NCBI RefSeq assembly: GCF_002873335.1
Contig: NZ_MCUW01000015.1
Coordinates: 186,921-250,920 of the forward strand
Reading direction: 5' to 3'
Source: Vibrio sp. 10N.286.49.B1
GTDB taxonomy: Bacteria; Pseudomonadota; Gammaproteobacteria; Enterobacterales; Vibrionaceae
Length of the DNA: 64,000 bases
The notes beneath the pieces were generated by a model. The model saw nothing but the letters and a program-made list of their open reading frames with translations, was not told the origin of the DNA and searched no databases. The position numbers and the translations under genes are program-made. The first letter of the stretch is position 1, and every line of letters begins with the position of its first letter. Of the stretch, positions 25,838 through 35,288 are shown piece by piece.

Positions 25838-26872
25838 CTAGGGACAAGGGTTAGAATACTGAGTCCCTATTTCTTGAATATCATTTAATAGTTCATCGGA
25901 TAAGGTGACGTTAATGCTATTAATATTCGCTTCAAGTTGAGATAAACTTGTTGCACCAATAATATTTGACGCAACGAAAGGGCGTTGATTCACAAAGGCT
26001 AAAGCCATTACTGCTGGGTCAATCTGGTGTTTATGAGCAACATCGATATACGCTTGTGTGGCGGCAACACCTTGGGGTGTGAAATAACGAACAAAGCGTT
26101 CAAAAACACTGCAGCGAGCACCTGGCGGCTTTTGTCCATTCAGATATTTTCCACTTAAACACCCAAACGCTAGTGGTGAATAAGCTAACAGCTCCACGCC
26201 TTCATGATGGCTTATTTCTGATAATCCGACTTCAAAACTTCGGTTAAGTAGATTATACGGGTTTTGTATAGAGACAATTCTAGGTAAATTATGCTTTTCA
26301 GCCAATTTTAATAACGTCATTACGCCCCAAGGCGTTTCATTTGATACACCAATATAACGAATCTTCCCTGCCTTGATCATTTCATTCAGTGCTTCTAATG
26401 TCTCGATCAAAGAGACATCATCACTGCCTTCATGGTAGGGATAGTTGAGTTGACCAAAACAGTTCGTTTGCCTTTGAGGCCAATGCAATTGGTAGAGATC
26501 GATATAGTCCGTCTTGAGTCGAGTGAGGCTATCGTCGACGGCTTGATGAATATTGCGGCGATCTAGGCGCATATTATCCCGAATATGTGGAACACTTCTT
26601 GGTCCCGCGACTTTGGTTGCCAATATGACTTTTTGTCTTTTATCAGACCGAGATAACCAGTCACCAATATAGCTTTCGGTAAGACCTTGCGTTGTGGCTT
26701 TTGGTGGGACAGGGTACATCTCGGCGGTATCGATGAAGTTCACGCCATGTTCGACAGAAAAGTCGAGCTGATCGAATGCTTCCTTTTTCGTATTTTGCTC
26801 ACCAAACGTCATCGTGCCTAAGCAAATTTTGCTGACTTCAAGAGAGGAATGAGGGAGAGTATGATATTTCAT
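25838..26872 (-). CDS. tas: Aldo/keto reductase Tas
   Basis: This 344-residue NADPH-dependent aldo/keto reductase has a TIM barrel with catalytic Asp, Tyr and Lys in the expected segments (FIDTAEMYPVPP, ILATKVAGPR) and His in LYQLHWPQR. The N-terminus MKYHTLPHSSLEVSKICLGTMTFGEQN matches E. coli Tas closely. I choose the ATG at 26872, with AGGAAGG about five bases upstream, over one 33 bases earlier, because the homologue starts here. In E. coli tas lies near mutH and rppH, and the same grouping is kept. The substrate is uncertain. Confidence 0.92.
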   Translation of the reverse strand: MKYHTLPHSSLEVSKICLGTMTFGEQNTKKEAFDQLDFSVEHGVNFIDTAEMYPVPPKATTQGLTESYIGDWLSRSDKRQKVILATKVAGPRSVPHIRDNMRLDRRNIHQAVDDSLTRLKTDYIDLYQLHWPQRQTNCFGQLNYPYHEGSDDVSLIETLEALNEMIKAGKIRYIGVSNETPWGVMTLLKLAEKHNLPRIVSIQNPYNLLNRSFEVGLSEISHHEGVELLAYSPLAFGCLSGKYLNGQKPPGARCSVFERFVRYFTPQGVAATQAYIDVAHKHQIDPAVMALAFVNQRPFVASNIIGATSLSQLEANINSINVTLSDELLNDIQEIGTQYSNPCP

Positions 26873-26987
26873 TGAGCCTTCCTTGCTGCTTTTGTTTTCT
26901 TTCACTATACCGCGTTTTGTTAAAACTTCAGTTTAAAGAGCACACTTCTGAATTTATTTTACTAAACTGTTGATTGTCAGTAAGGCA

Positions 26988-26996
26988 TTATCCACA
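26988..26996 (+). promoter_or_regulatory. DnaA box (perfect TTATCCACA)
   Basis: A perfect 9-mer in the divergent tas / DUF6482 intergenic region. It is an outlying member of the cluster at 28128-28604. Confidence 0.6.
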
Positions 26997-27020
26997 AGTA
27001 TTTTTTAAAGGAGGTGGAAT

Positions 27021-27329
27021 ATGCAAAAACATCAGCTCGATCGGTGGTTACATGGATACCACAAAGACACCTATACACCACCTAAAGTCTTTGTAATTGG
27101 TTGTGCTGATATTTCACACTATTTGTTAGCAGTGGAATACAAGCATAAGCTTGAACCAATAAAAGAAAATGATGAACCCATTCATTTTGAGTCGTTAGAT
27201 TCGGTGAAAGAGGTACTACACAAATTAGGCGTTGAAAAAGCCTATCTTCGTTTACATAACGCCTATGATGAGTGTGGCAGTACGGGGGAAATGAACCGGT
27301 ACTGTGATATTGAGTTAAAACTGCACTAG
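27021..27329 (+). CDS. DUF6482-like small protein
   Basis: This 102-residue cytoplasmic protein follows a strong Shine-Dalgarno AAAGGAGG. The pattern ADISHYLLAVEY...PIHFESLDSVKEVLHKLGVEKAYLRLHNAYDE resembles what I remember of the DUF6482 family. No signal peptide or membrane segment is seen. It diverges from tas and converges with mutH. The function is unknown; the family call is moderate, but the gene itself is well supported by its ribosome site and composition. Confidence 0.75.
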   Translation: MQKHQLDRWLHGYHKDTYTPPKVFVIGCADISHYLLAVEYKHKLEPIKENDEPIHFESLDSVKEVLHKLGVEKAYLRLHNAYDECGSTGEMNRYCDIELKLH

Positions 27330-27352
27330 GTAACGCCTTTATGATAAAGGTG

Positions 27353-28018
27353 TTAGACAAAGTAGTTTTCAAGAATATAGGATGTAAACTTCGCTCTGAG
27401 ATAGAACCCTCGGGGCAGGGTTTTTATCGGCTGGCCGTTGGATCCATAAGCGCCTGTTGTCACGCGGCTATTCGCTGCTTTTGGCCTTATTTGTAGGATT
27501 TCGCCACTGTGTGCGGTCAGTTGATTGATATGTCCCAAAGTAATATGGTCCATTAACTCTTCCCAATCATTTTTGAGCATGAGTTCTTCTTCTTCGGAAG
27601 GGCTCCAGATCAAAGGGGATCCGACGCGACGTTGTGCTACTGGGATTTCTCGTTCACCTTCTACTGGCAGCCAAAGTACACGTGAGAGTTTATTGCGAAT
27701 ATGGCTACGCTCCCATGTCAAGCCTTGTACACCGGTAAGAGGGGCGACACAAACGAATGTGGACTCAAGCGGTGTACCTGAATAACTGATAGGGATGCTT
27801 TTGAGTTCGATACCGATATCTGGAAAATCTTGTGTCGGTTTGCTACCGGCCTTTGCACCTAGGTGCCACTCTAGCAATTGACCCACCCAGCCCTTATCAC
27901 GCTTTAAGGTTTCAGGTACCTTCATATCAGCTTCTTGCGCTAACTCACCAAAGCTCATGCCCGCTATTTGTCGCGCTCTACTCATGAGCTCGCTTTCTGA
28001 TCTAGGAGTAGACTTCAT
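27353..28018 (-). CDS. mutH: DNA mismatch repair endonuclease MutH
   Basis: This 221-residue protein nicks the unmethylated strand at hemimethylated GATC sites during mismatch repair. The restriction-enzyme-like active site is visible as the D-x(n)-E-x-K motif in [12 protein letters not shown] (residues about 64-75). The N-terminal [14 protein letters not shown] and the [19 protein letters not shown] segments match the family. The stop lies close to the convergent DUF6482 gene, with a hairpin (27331-27355) over the junction. It diverges from rppH across a 620-base region full of DnaA boxes. Confidence 0.95.
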   Translation of the reverse strand: MKSTPRSESELMSRARQIAGMSFGELAQEADMKVPETLKRDKGWVGQLLEWHLGAKAGSKPTQDFPDIGIELKSIPISYSGTPLESTFVCVAPLTGVQGLTWERSHIRNKLSRVLWLPVEGEREIPVAQRRVGSPLIWSPSEEEELMLKNDWEELMDHITLGHINQLTAHSGEILQIRPKAANSRVTTGAYGSNGQPIKTLPRGFYLRAKFTSYILENYFV

Positions 28019-28638
28019 ATATTAAGAGACGTTGTAGATAAAAATGACGATGTCAGTTTATCACGGAGTTCGACTTCTGCCTGTACAAAAAAAGATCACA
28101 AAGCGCGGGTTTCGATCTATTACTGAGTTATCCACAGTTCGTTTTTTAATTTCTTTATTATTATATCATCTGTATGAATAAACAGGTGTTTTTTGGAAAC
28201 TAATGCTTGATTAATTGTAAGTGATAGAATTGATAGCAGCTCTTGTGTGGATAAAACAAGCTTTGTTCGATCTTTGACCGATCTAAGATCAATGGATAAT
28301 TAGCAATTTCATTTAAGGCTGATTTTTCAATCGTTAGATTTAACTTGTTGTTTTAAAGTGATTAATATTCTAGATTATATGTGTGCTATAAATTGGTATA
28401 CGTGATTTATTTGTCATTGTTAGAGAAGATCAAAGATTCTGCACATGGTTATTCACAGAAAAGGTGAATAAATGTGGTCTAGGTCTCATTGTGGTGTTGA
28501 TAAGTGTTGGTGCGAGTAAAACTTATCCATAGTTTGTCGATTAAGTGGTAAATGTTCAAATTTACGGGTGTCTACGTTTGCTCAACTTGGGGATATGTGG
28601 AAAAATCAAGGTAATGAAAATTTAATTGAGGTTGGCCA
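28019..28638. promoter_or_regulatory. DnaA-box-rich non-coding region between mutH and rppH (DARS2-like candidate)
   Basis: This 620-base AT-rich region has no gene. Exact or consensus (TTWTNCACA) DnaA boxes occur at 28128-28136 (+, TTATCCACA), 28246-28254 (-, TTATCCACA), 28449-28457 (+, TTATTCACA) and 28596-28604 (-, TTTTCCACA). Single-mismatch boxes lie at 28463-28471 (-), 28495-28503 (-) and 28523-28531 (+). The boxes at 28449 and 28463 form an inverted repeat. In E. coli the DnaA-reactivating sequence DARS2 lies beside mutH, so the position suggests an equivalent. It must also hold the rppH promoter. Confidence 0.55.
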
Positions 28639-29157
28639 GTGATAGATGGCGATGGTTACCGACTTAATGTGGGTATTGTAATCTGTAACAACCATGGTCA
28701 GGTCTTCTGGGCTAAACGATACGGACAACATTCATGGCAGTTTCCTCAAGGTGGTATTGACGAAGGTGAATCCCCTGAGCAAGCTATGTACCGAGAACTG
28801 TATGAAGAAGTCGGGTTAACAAAAGATGATGTAAAAATTGTCGCTGTTAGTCGTCATTGGCTGAGATACAAGTTACCCAAACGGCTCGTTCGTTGGGACT
28901 CGAAGCCTGTTTGTATTGGACAAAAACAGAAATGGTTTTTGCTACGTTTGGATTGCGATGAGTCGCGGATCAATATGCAACGTGGTAGTACCCCTGAGTT
29001 TGATGGTTGGCGCTGGGTAAGTTATTGGTATCCGGTCAGGCAAGTTGTCTCTTTTAAGCGTGACGTTTATCGTCGTGCCATGAAAGAATTTGCTTCTCTC
29101 GCAATGCCTTTTAAGGAACGTAAGTTTAAAGGCAAAAGAAAACACCGAAGAGGGTAA
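28639..29157 (+). CDS. rppH: RNA pyrophosphohydrolase RppH
   Basis: This 172-residue Nudix hydrolase removes pyrophosphate from the 5' end of mRNAs and so triggers RNase E decay. The Nudix box [23 protein letters not shown] is complete, and N-terminal [16 protein letters not shown] and [26 protein letters not shown] match RppH. The start is GTG at 28639, with a GAGG upstream. It ends two bases before ptsP, so the two are co-transcribed as in E. coli. Confidence 0.95.
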   Translation: MIDGDGYRLNVGIVICNNHGQVFWAKRYGQHSWQFPQGGIDEGESPEQAMYRELYEEVGLTKDDVKIVAVSRHWLRYKLPKRLVRWDSKPVCIGQKQKWFLLRLDCDESRINMQRGSTPEFDGWRWVSYWYPVRQVVSFKRDVYRRAMKEFASLAMPFKERKFKGKRKHRRG

Positions 29158-29159
29158 GT

Positions 29160-31409
29160 ATGCTTTCGCAACTAAGGGAAATAGTTGAGCACGTTTCTAA
29201 AGAGGAGAGCGTGCACTTAGCCCTTGAAATGTTGGTTAAACAAACTTGTGCAGCTATGCATACCGAATGCTGCACAATTTATCTTGCCAATGAACCGCAA
29301 CAACGGTTAGAGCTGATGGCAACCCAAGGCCTTATTTTTCAGGGCGATACCATTCACATTAACTTTGATGAAGGGTTAGTAGGGTTAGTCAAGCGCACCG
29401 CTGAACCACTGAATATAGCGGCTGCGGCTCAGCACCCTGCATTTAAATTTTTCCCTGAACTTGGGGAGGATATCTACCATGCCTTTCTCGGCACACCTAT
29501 TATTCACCGTAAAAAAGTGCTCGGCGTCCTCGTTATTCAGCAAAAAAAATCTCGTCAGTTTAGTGAAACAGAAGAATCTTTTCTTGTTACGTTAGCCGCT
29601 CAGATCGCGGTGCTCATTGCCCATGCTACTGCCCAAGGGGATAGCTTTTTTGAGGGCAATCAATTAACGGTTGTAAAAGGCATTGCAGCGTCTTCTGGGG
29701 TTGCGATTGGTCCAATGTGGTGGGATAACACCCAGCCAGAGCTAAGTGACGTGTTTCCAGCGTCTACGCTGGATGTTAGTCGTGAACAAGAGCTGTTATC
29801 GCTTGCGATCGAAAAAGCGCTTGCTGACTTTAAGCGAATGCGTAAAAAGCTAGATTTGGAGTTGAATAAAGATGCTCTGGCTATTTTTGACCTCTTTACG
29901 CACTTACTCAATGATCCTATGTTGCGAAAAGATCTCAAGGCTCAAATCGCTCAGGGAGATCGAGCGGACTGGGCGCTAAGACAAGTGGTTGAAAGCTACG
30001 CGAATCGCTTTGCTAAAATGTCGGACATCTATCTTAGAGAGCGGGCGCAAGATGTCCGTGAACTCGGACAGCGGTTATTGTTTTTTCTTCATAACTCAGA
30101 GCAGCCAGTACATGTGATTTCTGAGCCTGTCATTATGGTGGTGAGGGAGCTGACGGCTTCTATCTTGGCGTCTATTCCCAAAGAAAAGTTGCTGGCGGTT
30201 GTGTCATTGGAAGGCGCTGCAAACTCTCATGCGGCGATCCTATCTCGAGCGATGGGCGTGCCTGCTGTCATGGGGCTAGGGATTAATCCTGAATTATTAA
30301 GCGCTAAGCTGGCCATTGTGGATGGCTACAGTGGTGAGATTTTCTTAGAGCCAACCGTTGAGTTACTCTCTGAATACCGCGAATTGGTGACCGAAGAGAC
30401 TGAATTGTCGCACATGGTCGAGCAGACCTTAGATCTTGATGCTGCAACCAAAGATGGTCAACGAATTCAGGTTTTATTAAACGCGGGCTTGAGCGCTGAC
30501 ACCAGTATTTCCTTAAATAAAGGTGTGGATGGTGTTGGGTTATACCGAACTGAAATTTCGTTTTTATTGAGGCAACAGTTTCCGTCTGAAGAAGAGCAAG
30601 TCCAGCAATATCGAGCGGTGTTACAAGCTTATCCTACTAAGCGAGTTGTCATGCGTACGTTGGATATTGGTGGTGACAAGGCGTTGCCTTATCTTCCTAT
30701 TGAGGAAGATAACCCGTTTTTAGGTTGGCGTGGAATTCGCTTTACGCTTGATCACCCTGATATTTTTCTGATCCAATTAAGAGCAATGCTCAGAGCAAGT
30801 GAAGGGCTCGATAATTTGAGCATATTGTTACCAATGGTCTCCTCAATGCAGGAGTTGGATGGAGCAATCACACTCATTAATCAAGCTTATGATGAGGTAG
30901 CTCAAGTACATCAAGATATTGTGCCTCCTCAGGTTGGTGTGATGATTGAAGTGCCATCCATGTTATACCTTCTGCCTTTTATGGCAGAAAAGGTCGACTT
31001 TGTTTCTGTGGGTACGAATGATCTTACGCAATATTTGTTAGCGGTTGATCGCAATAATGCCCAAGTTGCGGATATCTATGAGACCCTTCATCCGTCTGTA
31101 TTAGCAGCGATGAAACATATCTTTGAAACGTGCCAGTCTTATCAATTGCCGGTATGTATTTGTGGTGAGCTTGCGGGTGATCCTATCGGTGCATTATTAC
31201 TGGTTGGCTTGGGCTACGATACATTAAGTATGAATACCTCGAATGTCGCTAAAGTGAAATACTTGCTGCGTCAAACGACGATGGATGAGCTGAAACATCT
31301 TGCGAATAATGCACTAATGCATCCATATGGTGATTCGATTTATAATCTGATGCGTGACTATTTTGAGCAAAAAGGTTTAGCAGGGTTTATTCGTGCTGGG
31401 AAATCTTAG
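29160..31409 (+). CDS. ptsP: Nitrogen-PTS enzyme I (PtsP)
   Basis: This 749-residue phosphotransferase starts the PTS-Ntr relay, passing phosphate from PEP to NPr. An N-terminal GAF domain (about residues 1-155), the PEP-utilising N-domain, the swivelling His domain with His357 in EGAANSHAAILSRA, and the C-terminal PEP-binding TIM barrel (RTEISFLL, GGDKALPYLP, GTNDLTQYLLAVDR, CGELAGDP) are all visible. The gene follows rppH by two bases. Partners NPr and EIIA-Ntr are not in this window. Confidence 0.95.
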   Translation: MLSQLREIVEHVSKEESVHLALEMLVKQTCAAMHTECCTIYLANEPQQRLELMATQGLIFQGDTIHINFDEGLVGLVKRTAEPLNIAAAAQHPAFKFFPELGEDIYHAFLGTPIIHRKKVLGVLVIQQKKSRQFSETEESFLVTLAAQIAVLIAHATAQGDSFFEGNQLTVVKGIAASSGVAIGPMWWDNTQPELSDVFPASTLDVSREQELLSLAIEKALADFKRMRKKLDLELNKDALAIFDLFTHLLNDPMLRKDLKAQIAQGDRADWALRQVVESYANRFAKMSDIYLRERAQDVRELGQRLLFFLHNSEQPVHVISEPVIMVVRELTASILASIPKEKLLAVVSLEGAANSHAAILSRAMGVPAVMGLGINPELLSAKLAIVDGYSGEIFLEPTVELLSEYRELVTEETELSHMVEQTLDLDAATKDGQRIQVLLNAGLSADTSISLNKGVDGVGLYRTEISFLLRQQFPSEEEQVQQYRAVLQAYPTKRVVMRTLDIGGDKALPYLPIEEDNPFLGWRGIRFTLDHPDIFLIQLRAMLRASEGLDNLSILLPMVSSMQELDGAITLINQAYDEVAQVHQDIVPPQVGVMIEVPSMLYLLPFMAEKVDFVSVGTNDLTQYLLAVDRNNAQVADIYETLHPSVLAAMKHIFETCQSYQLPVCICGELAGDPIGALLLVGLGYDTLSMNTSNVAKVKYLLRQTTMDELKHLANNALMHPYGDSIYNLMRDYFEQKGLAGFIRAGKS

Positions 31410-31430
31410 TGCTCACACAGTGGAAATAAC

Positions 31431-32222
31431 ATGAATTTTGAACTTCTTTTTGTATTGCTTCTTTTAGGGGCGATCGTCGGCACGATGTCGGGCTTACTCG
31501 GTATTGGCGGCGGGTTAATTGTTGTGCCAGCCCTTGCTTATTTGTTACCCCTATTTGGGATCCCCGCAGAATTAGTGATGCAAATAGCGTTAGCAACGTC
31601 ACTAGCCTCGATTATTATTACCTCTGGGTCTTCTGCTATTAATCATGTCAAGCTCGGCAATGTCGACCTTTTTGTGATCAAATGGCTACTGCCTGGTGTC
31701 ATAGTGGGTGGGTTAGTTGGGTCATTTGTAGCGGAATGGATCCCTTTCCAATATCTGCCTAAGGTGTTTGCACTGATCGTCTTTGCGCTGGCTGTACAAA
31801 TGATTTTATCGATCTCCTCTACCTCCACTCTTCCACTGCCATCCCCAGCTATTATGAGCTGCTGTGGTGGTGTTATTGGCATGGTATCAAGCCTTGCCGG
31901 TATCGGAGGCGGCTCTATGTCTGTCCCATTCTTAAGCAAGCATGGTGTAGAAATGCGTAGGGCAGTTGGATCTTCGTCGGTGTGCGGTTGTGTGATTGCG
32001 ATTGCAGGTATGATAGGCTTCATTCTCCATGGCGCTAAGGCACAAGGTTTACCTGAATATAGCCTCGGCTATGTGTATGTTCCCGCACTGTTGGCTATCG
32101 CCGTGACCTCGATGTTAACGACTCGGTTTGGTGCTAAATTGGCCACAACGATGCCAACACCGAAACTTAAAAAGATTTTTGCGGTCTTCTTAGTATTCGT
32201 ATCATTTTCAATGATGTTTTAG
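31431..32222 (+). CDS. TSUP-family permease (TauE/SafE)
   Basis: This 263-residue inner-membrane protein has about eight hydrophobic segments and two copies of the TSUP repeat signature ([17 protein letters not shown] near residue 20 and [19 protein letters not shown] near 145). TSUP proteins transport sulfite, sulfonates or other anions; the substrate here cannot be read. It follows ptsP by 21 bases and precedes lgt by 32, so a ptsP-TSUP-lgt-thyA transcription unit is likely. Confidence 0.9.
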   Translation: MNFELLFVLLLLGAIVGTMSGLLGIGGGLIVVPALAYLLPLFGIPAELVMQIALATSLASIIITSGSSAINHVKLGNVDLFVIKWLLPGVIVGGLVGSFVAEWIPFQYLPKVFALIVFALAVQMILSISSTSTLPLPSPAIMSCCGGVIGMVSSLAGIGGGSMSVPFLSKHGVEMRRAVGSSSVCGCVIAIAGMIGFILHGAKAQGLPEYSLGYVYVPALLAIAVTSMLTTRFGAKLATTMPTPKLKKIFAVFLVFVSFSMMF

Positions 32223-32254
32223 TCTTTATTACCCACACGTTAAGAGAGCAGTTT

Positions 32255-33073
32255 ATGTCTCAGGGATTTATTGAATTTCCTAGTATTGACCCCGTTTTAT
32301 TTGAAATTGGCCCTATATCCGTTCGCTGGTATGGCTTAATGTACCTAATCGGTTTTGCATTTGCGATGTGGCTTGCCAATCGACGTGCAGATAAAGCCGG
32401 ATCTGGCTGGACTCGTGAACAGGTATCGGATCTGCTATTTGCCGGCTTCTTGGGTGTGGTGATTGGTGGTCGAGTTGGGTATGTGTTGTTCTACGGTTTC
32501 GATACTCTCATGCAGGATCCACTCTACTTGTTCAAAGTATGGACTGGCGGGATGTCTTTCCATGGTGGGTTGCTTGGGGTGATTACCGCTATGTTGTGGT
32601 ATGCCCGTAAGAACGGTCGTACCTTTTTCAATGTTGCTGACTTTATCGCGCCGCTTGTGCCATTTGGCTTAGGAATGGGGCGTATCGGCAACTTTATGAA
32701 CAGCGAACTTTGGGGCCGAGTTACCGACGTGCCTTGGGCGATTGTATTCCCAAATGGCGGGCCATTACCAAGACACCCTTCCCAGCTTTATGAATTTGCC
32801 TTAGAAGGTGTCGTATTATTCCTTATCCTCAATTGGTTTATTAAGAGAAGTCGCCCAGAGGGTGCGGTGTCAGGTCTATTCTTACTTGGCTACGGTTGCT
32901 TTAGGTTCTTGATTGAATACGTTCGTGAACCAGACGCACACTTAGGCTTGTTTGGCGGGTTTATTTCGATGGGACAGATTCTGTCATTACCTATGGTCAT
33001 CCTTGGTGCCTTGATGATTACGTGGGCTTACAAAGTCAACGGAAACACGACGCATAACGTATCTAAGCAATAG
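32255..33073 (+). CDS. lgt: Prolipoprotein diacylglyceryl transferase Lgt
   Basis: This 272-residue inner-membrane enzyme transfers diacylglycerol from phosphatidylglycerol to the lipobox Cys of prolipoproteins. Seven hydrophobic helices, the HGGLLG motif and the Lgt signature [16 protein letters not shown] with its essential Arg are present. It precedes thyA by eight bases, an arrangement also known in E. coli. Confidence 0.96.
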   Translation: MSQGFIEFPSIDPVLFEIGPISVRWYGLMYLIGFAFAMWLANRRADKAGSGWTREQVSDLLFAGFLGVVIGGRVGYVLFYGFDTLMQDPLYLFKVWTGGMSFHGGLLGVITAMLWYARKNGRTFFNVADFIAPLVPFGLGMGRIGNFMNSELWGRVTDVPWAIVFPNGGPLPRHPSQLYEFALEGVVLFLILNWFIKRSRPEGAVSGLFLLGYGCFRFLIEYVREPDAHLGLFGGFISMGQILSLPMVILGALMITWAYKVNGNTTHNVSKQ

Positions 33074-33081
33074 GAATTGTT

Positions 33082-33933
33082 GTGAAGCAGTATTTAGATT
33101 TATGCCAACGTATCGTCGATGACGGTGTCTGGATTGAAAATGAGCGTACAGGAAAGCGTTGCTTGACGGTGATCAATGCCGACCTTACGTATGATGTAGC
33201 GAATAATGCCTTCCCATTGGTGACTACGCGTAAGAGCTTTTGGAAATCAGCAGTCGCGGAATTGTTGGGTTATATCCGCGGATACGATAATGCTGAAGAC
33301 TTTCGTAAGCTAGGAACTAAAACTTGGGATGCTAATTCCAACCTCAATGAAGTGTGGCTCAACAGCCCGTTCAGAAAAGGTGAGGATGATATGGGGCGCG
33401 TTTATGGCGTTCAGGGACGCTCGTGGGCAAAGCCAGATGGCGGGCATGTCGATCAACTTCGTAAGATAGTCGATGATCTATCTCGTGGTATCGACGATCG
33501 CGGTGAGATACTGAATTTTTATAACCCTGGTGAGTTCCATATGGGGTGTCTGCGTCCGTGTATGTACAGCCATCACTTTTCACTGCTTGGTGATACGTTG
33601 TATTTAAACAGTACACAGCGCTCGTGTGATGTGCCGCTTGGGCTTAACTTTAATATGGTTCAAGTGTATGTTTTCTTAGCGATTATGGCGCAAATTACGG
33701 GTAAGAAACCGGGGCATGCCTATCATAAGATTGTTAATGGGCATATCTATGAAGACCAGCTTGAGTTGATGCGTGATGTTCAACTAAAGCGTGAGCCTCT
33801 TTCAGCGGCGACTTTCCATATAAATCCGAAGATTCAGTCACTCGAAGATTTAGAAACTTGGGTGACGATGGATGACTTTGAGGTGCGTGACTATCAATGT
33901 CACGAACCAATAAAATATCCATTTTCAGTGTAA
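33082..33933 (+). CDS. thyA: Thymidylate synthase ThyA (283-residue type)
   Basis: This enzyme methylates dUMP with methylene-tetrahydrofolate. It has 283 residues, longer than the 264 of E. coli. The substrate-binding [14 protein letters not shown] and folate-site [10 protein letters not shown] segments are present. The catalytic Cys160 lies in [12 protein letters not shown], where the usual PPCH has become RPCM. I recall the same form in other Vibrio, so it is a lineage variant. The start is GTG at 33082, with AGGAATT upstream. A strong terminator follows. Confidence 0.93.
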   Translation: MKQYLDLCQRIVDDGVWIENERTGKRCLTVINADLTYDVANNAFPLVTTRKSFWKSAVAELLGYIRGYDNAEDFRKLGTKTWDANSNLNEVWLNSPFRKGEDDMGRVYGVQGRSWAKPDGGHVDQLRKIVDDLSRGIDDRGEILNFYNPGEFHMGCLRPCMYSHHFSLLGDTLYLNSTQRSCDVPLGLNFNMVQVYVFLAIMAQITGKKPGHAYHKIVNGHIYEDQLELMRDVQLKREPLSAATFHINPKIQSLEDLETWVTMDDFEVRDYQCHEPIKYPFSV

Positions 33934-33939
33934 TAAAAT

Positions 33940-33962
33940 GCCGAGCGATGCTCGGCTTTTTA
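33940..33962 (+). terminator. Terminator of the lgt-thyA unit
   Basis: GCCGAGC-GAT-GCTCGGC followed by five T residues. Confidence 0.92.
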
Positions 33963-34031
33963 TTGTCTAGAGAGAAGGGAAAAAGTGAGCGCTTCTCTAT
34001 CTATATTTCTCTAGCAAGATAGACGAGCGAA

Positions 34032-34352
34032 TTAGTCGTAGTACTCATCCTCGATAATTTCTTCTTCGATGATGTCGTCTTCTATAACTTCCTCTTCTAC
34101 GATATCGGTCGCGACCTCACATGTCTCTTCGTCGTATGCGCCATCAATAGCGCCGCCAACTGCGCCGGCGCCACCACCAATAGCAGCACCAGCCGCTGCC
34201 CCTGAACTTCCATCGACGATACCACCGACGACGGCCCCCGTGATAGCCCCATCAACAGCGCCATCAATGGCACCATCAGAGGTTTGATCGCAGTAGTAAG
34301 CAAATGAAGGGGAGCTAAGCATAGCCAGAAGGAGAAGTGTTTTAATTTTCAT
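34032..34352 (-). CDS. Exported glycine-zipper protein with acidic tail
   Basis: This 106-residue protein has a clear signal peptide (about 1-18, ending SFA) and then a Gly/Ala/Asp-rich middle of glycine-zipper type (repeats such as DGAVDGAITGAVVGG and AAAGAAIGGGAGAVGGAIDG). It closes with an acidic tail rich in Glu, Asp and Ile (EEEVIEDDIIEEEIIEDEYY). Cys21 and one Cys before the tail could form a disulfide. No enzyme family is recognisable. A Shine-Dalgarno-like AGGAG is absent, but the signal peptide and ordered composition support a real gene. Confidence 0.65.
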   Translation of the reverse strand: MKIKTLLLLAMLSSPSFAYYCDQTSDGAIDGAVDGAITGAVVGGIVDGSSGAAAGAAIGGGAGAVGGAIDGAYDEETCEVATDIVEEEVIEDDIIEEEIIEDEYYD

Positions 34353-34612
34353 AACGCGTTCACATTGTTATTGGAAGTGACAGTAGGGTAATGAACATCG
34401 ACAAACTAAATAAGATACCTCGCGTAAAGGTTTGGTCAGCATAGTGTGTGTTTATTGCTGCGGTTTATGATTGCTACTTTTACACTCGCCAAGACCATCA
34501 CTAAGGCTTGTTTGGAGCGGGGTATTTGTAGTGTGAATGCAATGACCTATCTTGCGATAACCATCAAGTGTCACTCATAATGGATAGATAAGCGTTGGAA
34601 TAGGAATTGATC

Positions 34613-35185
34613 ATGCGATGGTTTGGGTATGTTTTAGCTGGAATGTTAGTGGGTTGTAGCAGTGCTCCGACAGAAATAAAAGTGGCGGATGAGAAACAAT
34701 TAGTGGCTTATCAAGCGGTCGTTGACAATACGGCGGAATTTGTCGGTAAACCAGCGAGGTGGGGTGGGGTCGTGGCTCAATTGAGTAATCCTTCGCCCAA
34801 TAGTAGCGTGTTGCAAATCAGTCAATTTGAGCTGGATAGCAAAGGTAGGCCTGATGAAACTCAGCAAGGAACAAGCCGCTTTGTCGTCAAAGTTGACCGA
34901 TTCTTAGACCCGAGTATTTTTGTTCAGGGTAAAGCCATGACGTTTGTAGGCATAGTCGCAGGCAATGAAACGATTAAAGTCGGAGAGCAAACGCTAGTCT
35001 TACCCGTTGTTAAGGCGTCTAACTACTATTTATGGACCGAAGACAAGCGAATCAAAACCTACTATGTCGGTGACCCATTCTATGATTACTATTACGATCG
35101 TGATTACTACTGGGACGATGTCGATGATATTGATCTGATAGAGCATTATGACGATTACGATGCGTATGACTACGGCGATTATTAA
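34613..35185 (+). CDS. slp: Slp-family outer-membrane lipoprotein with Tyr/Asp-rich tail
   Basis: This 190-residue lipoprotein has the N-terminus MRWFGYVLAGMLVGCSS, with lipobox LVGC and Ser at the next position, so outer-membrane sorting is expected. The core (about 25-150) with YQAVVDNTAEFVGKPARWGGVV and GIVAGNETIKVG matches the Slp family, starvation- or acid-induced lipoproteins. The last 37 residues are unusual, with 11 Tyr and 14 Asp. I take ATG 34613, with AGGA seven bases upstream, over an in-frame TTG six bases earlier. It converges with nptA. Confidence 0.85.
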   Translation: MRWFGYVLAGMLVGCSSAPTEIKVADEKQLVAYQAVVDNTAEFVGKPARWGGVVAQLSNPSPNSSVLQISQFELDSKGRPDETQQGTSRFVVKVDRFLDPSIFVQGKAMTFVGIVAGNETIKVGEQTLVLPVVKASNYYLWTEDKRIKTYYVGDPFYDYYYDRDYYWDDVDDIDLIEHYDDYDAYDYGDY

Positions 35186-35213
35186 TACGTATTCAATGTT
35201 GATTGAAAAAGTA

Positions 35214-35241
35214 AAAGCCCAACGCATTGACGTCGGGCTTT
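35214..35241. terminator. Bidirectional terminator between slp and nptA
   Basis: AAAGCCC-A-ACG pairs with CGT-C-GGGCTTT with one internal mismatch. It sits between convergent genes. Confidence 0.8.
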
Positions 35242-35288
35242 CATTTCGTATTACATTGTCATTTAAGCGAGTTGCTACTCGGAGGCGA

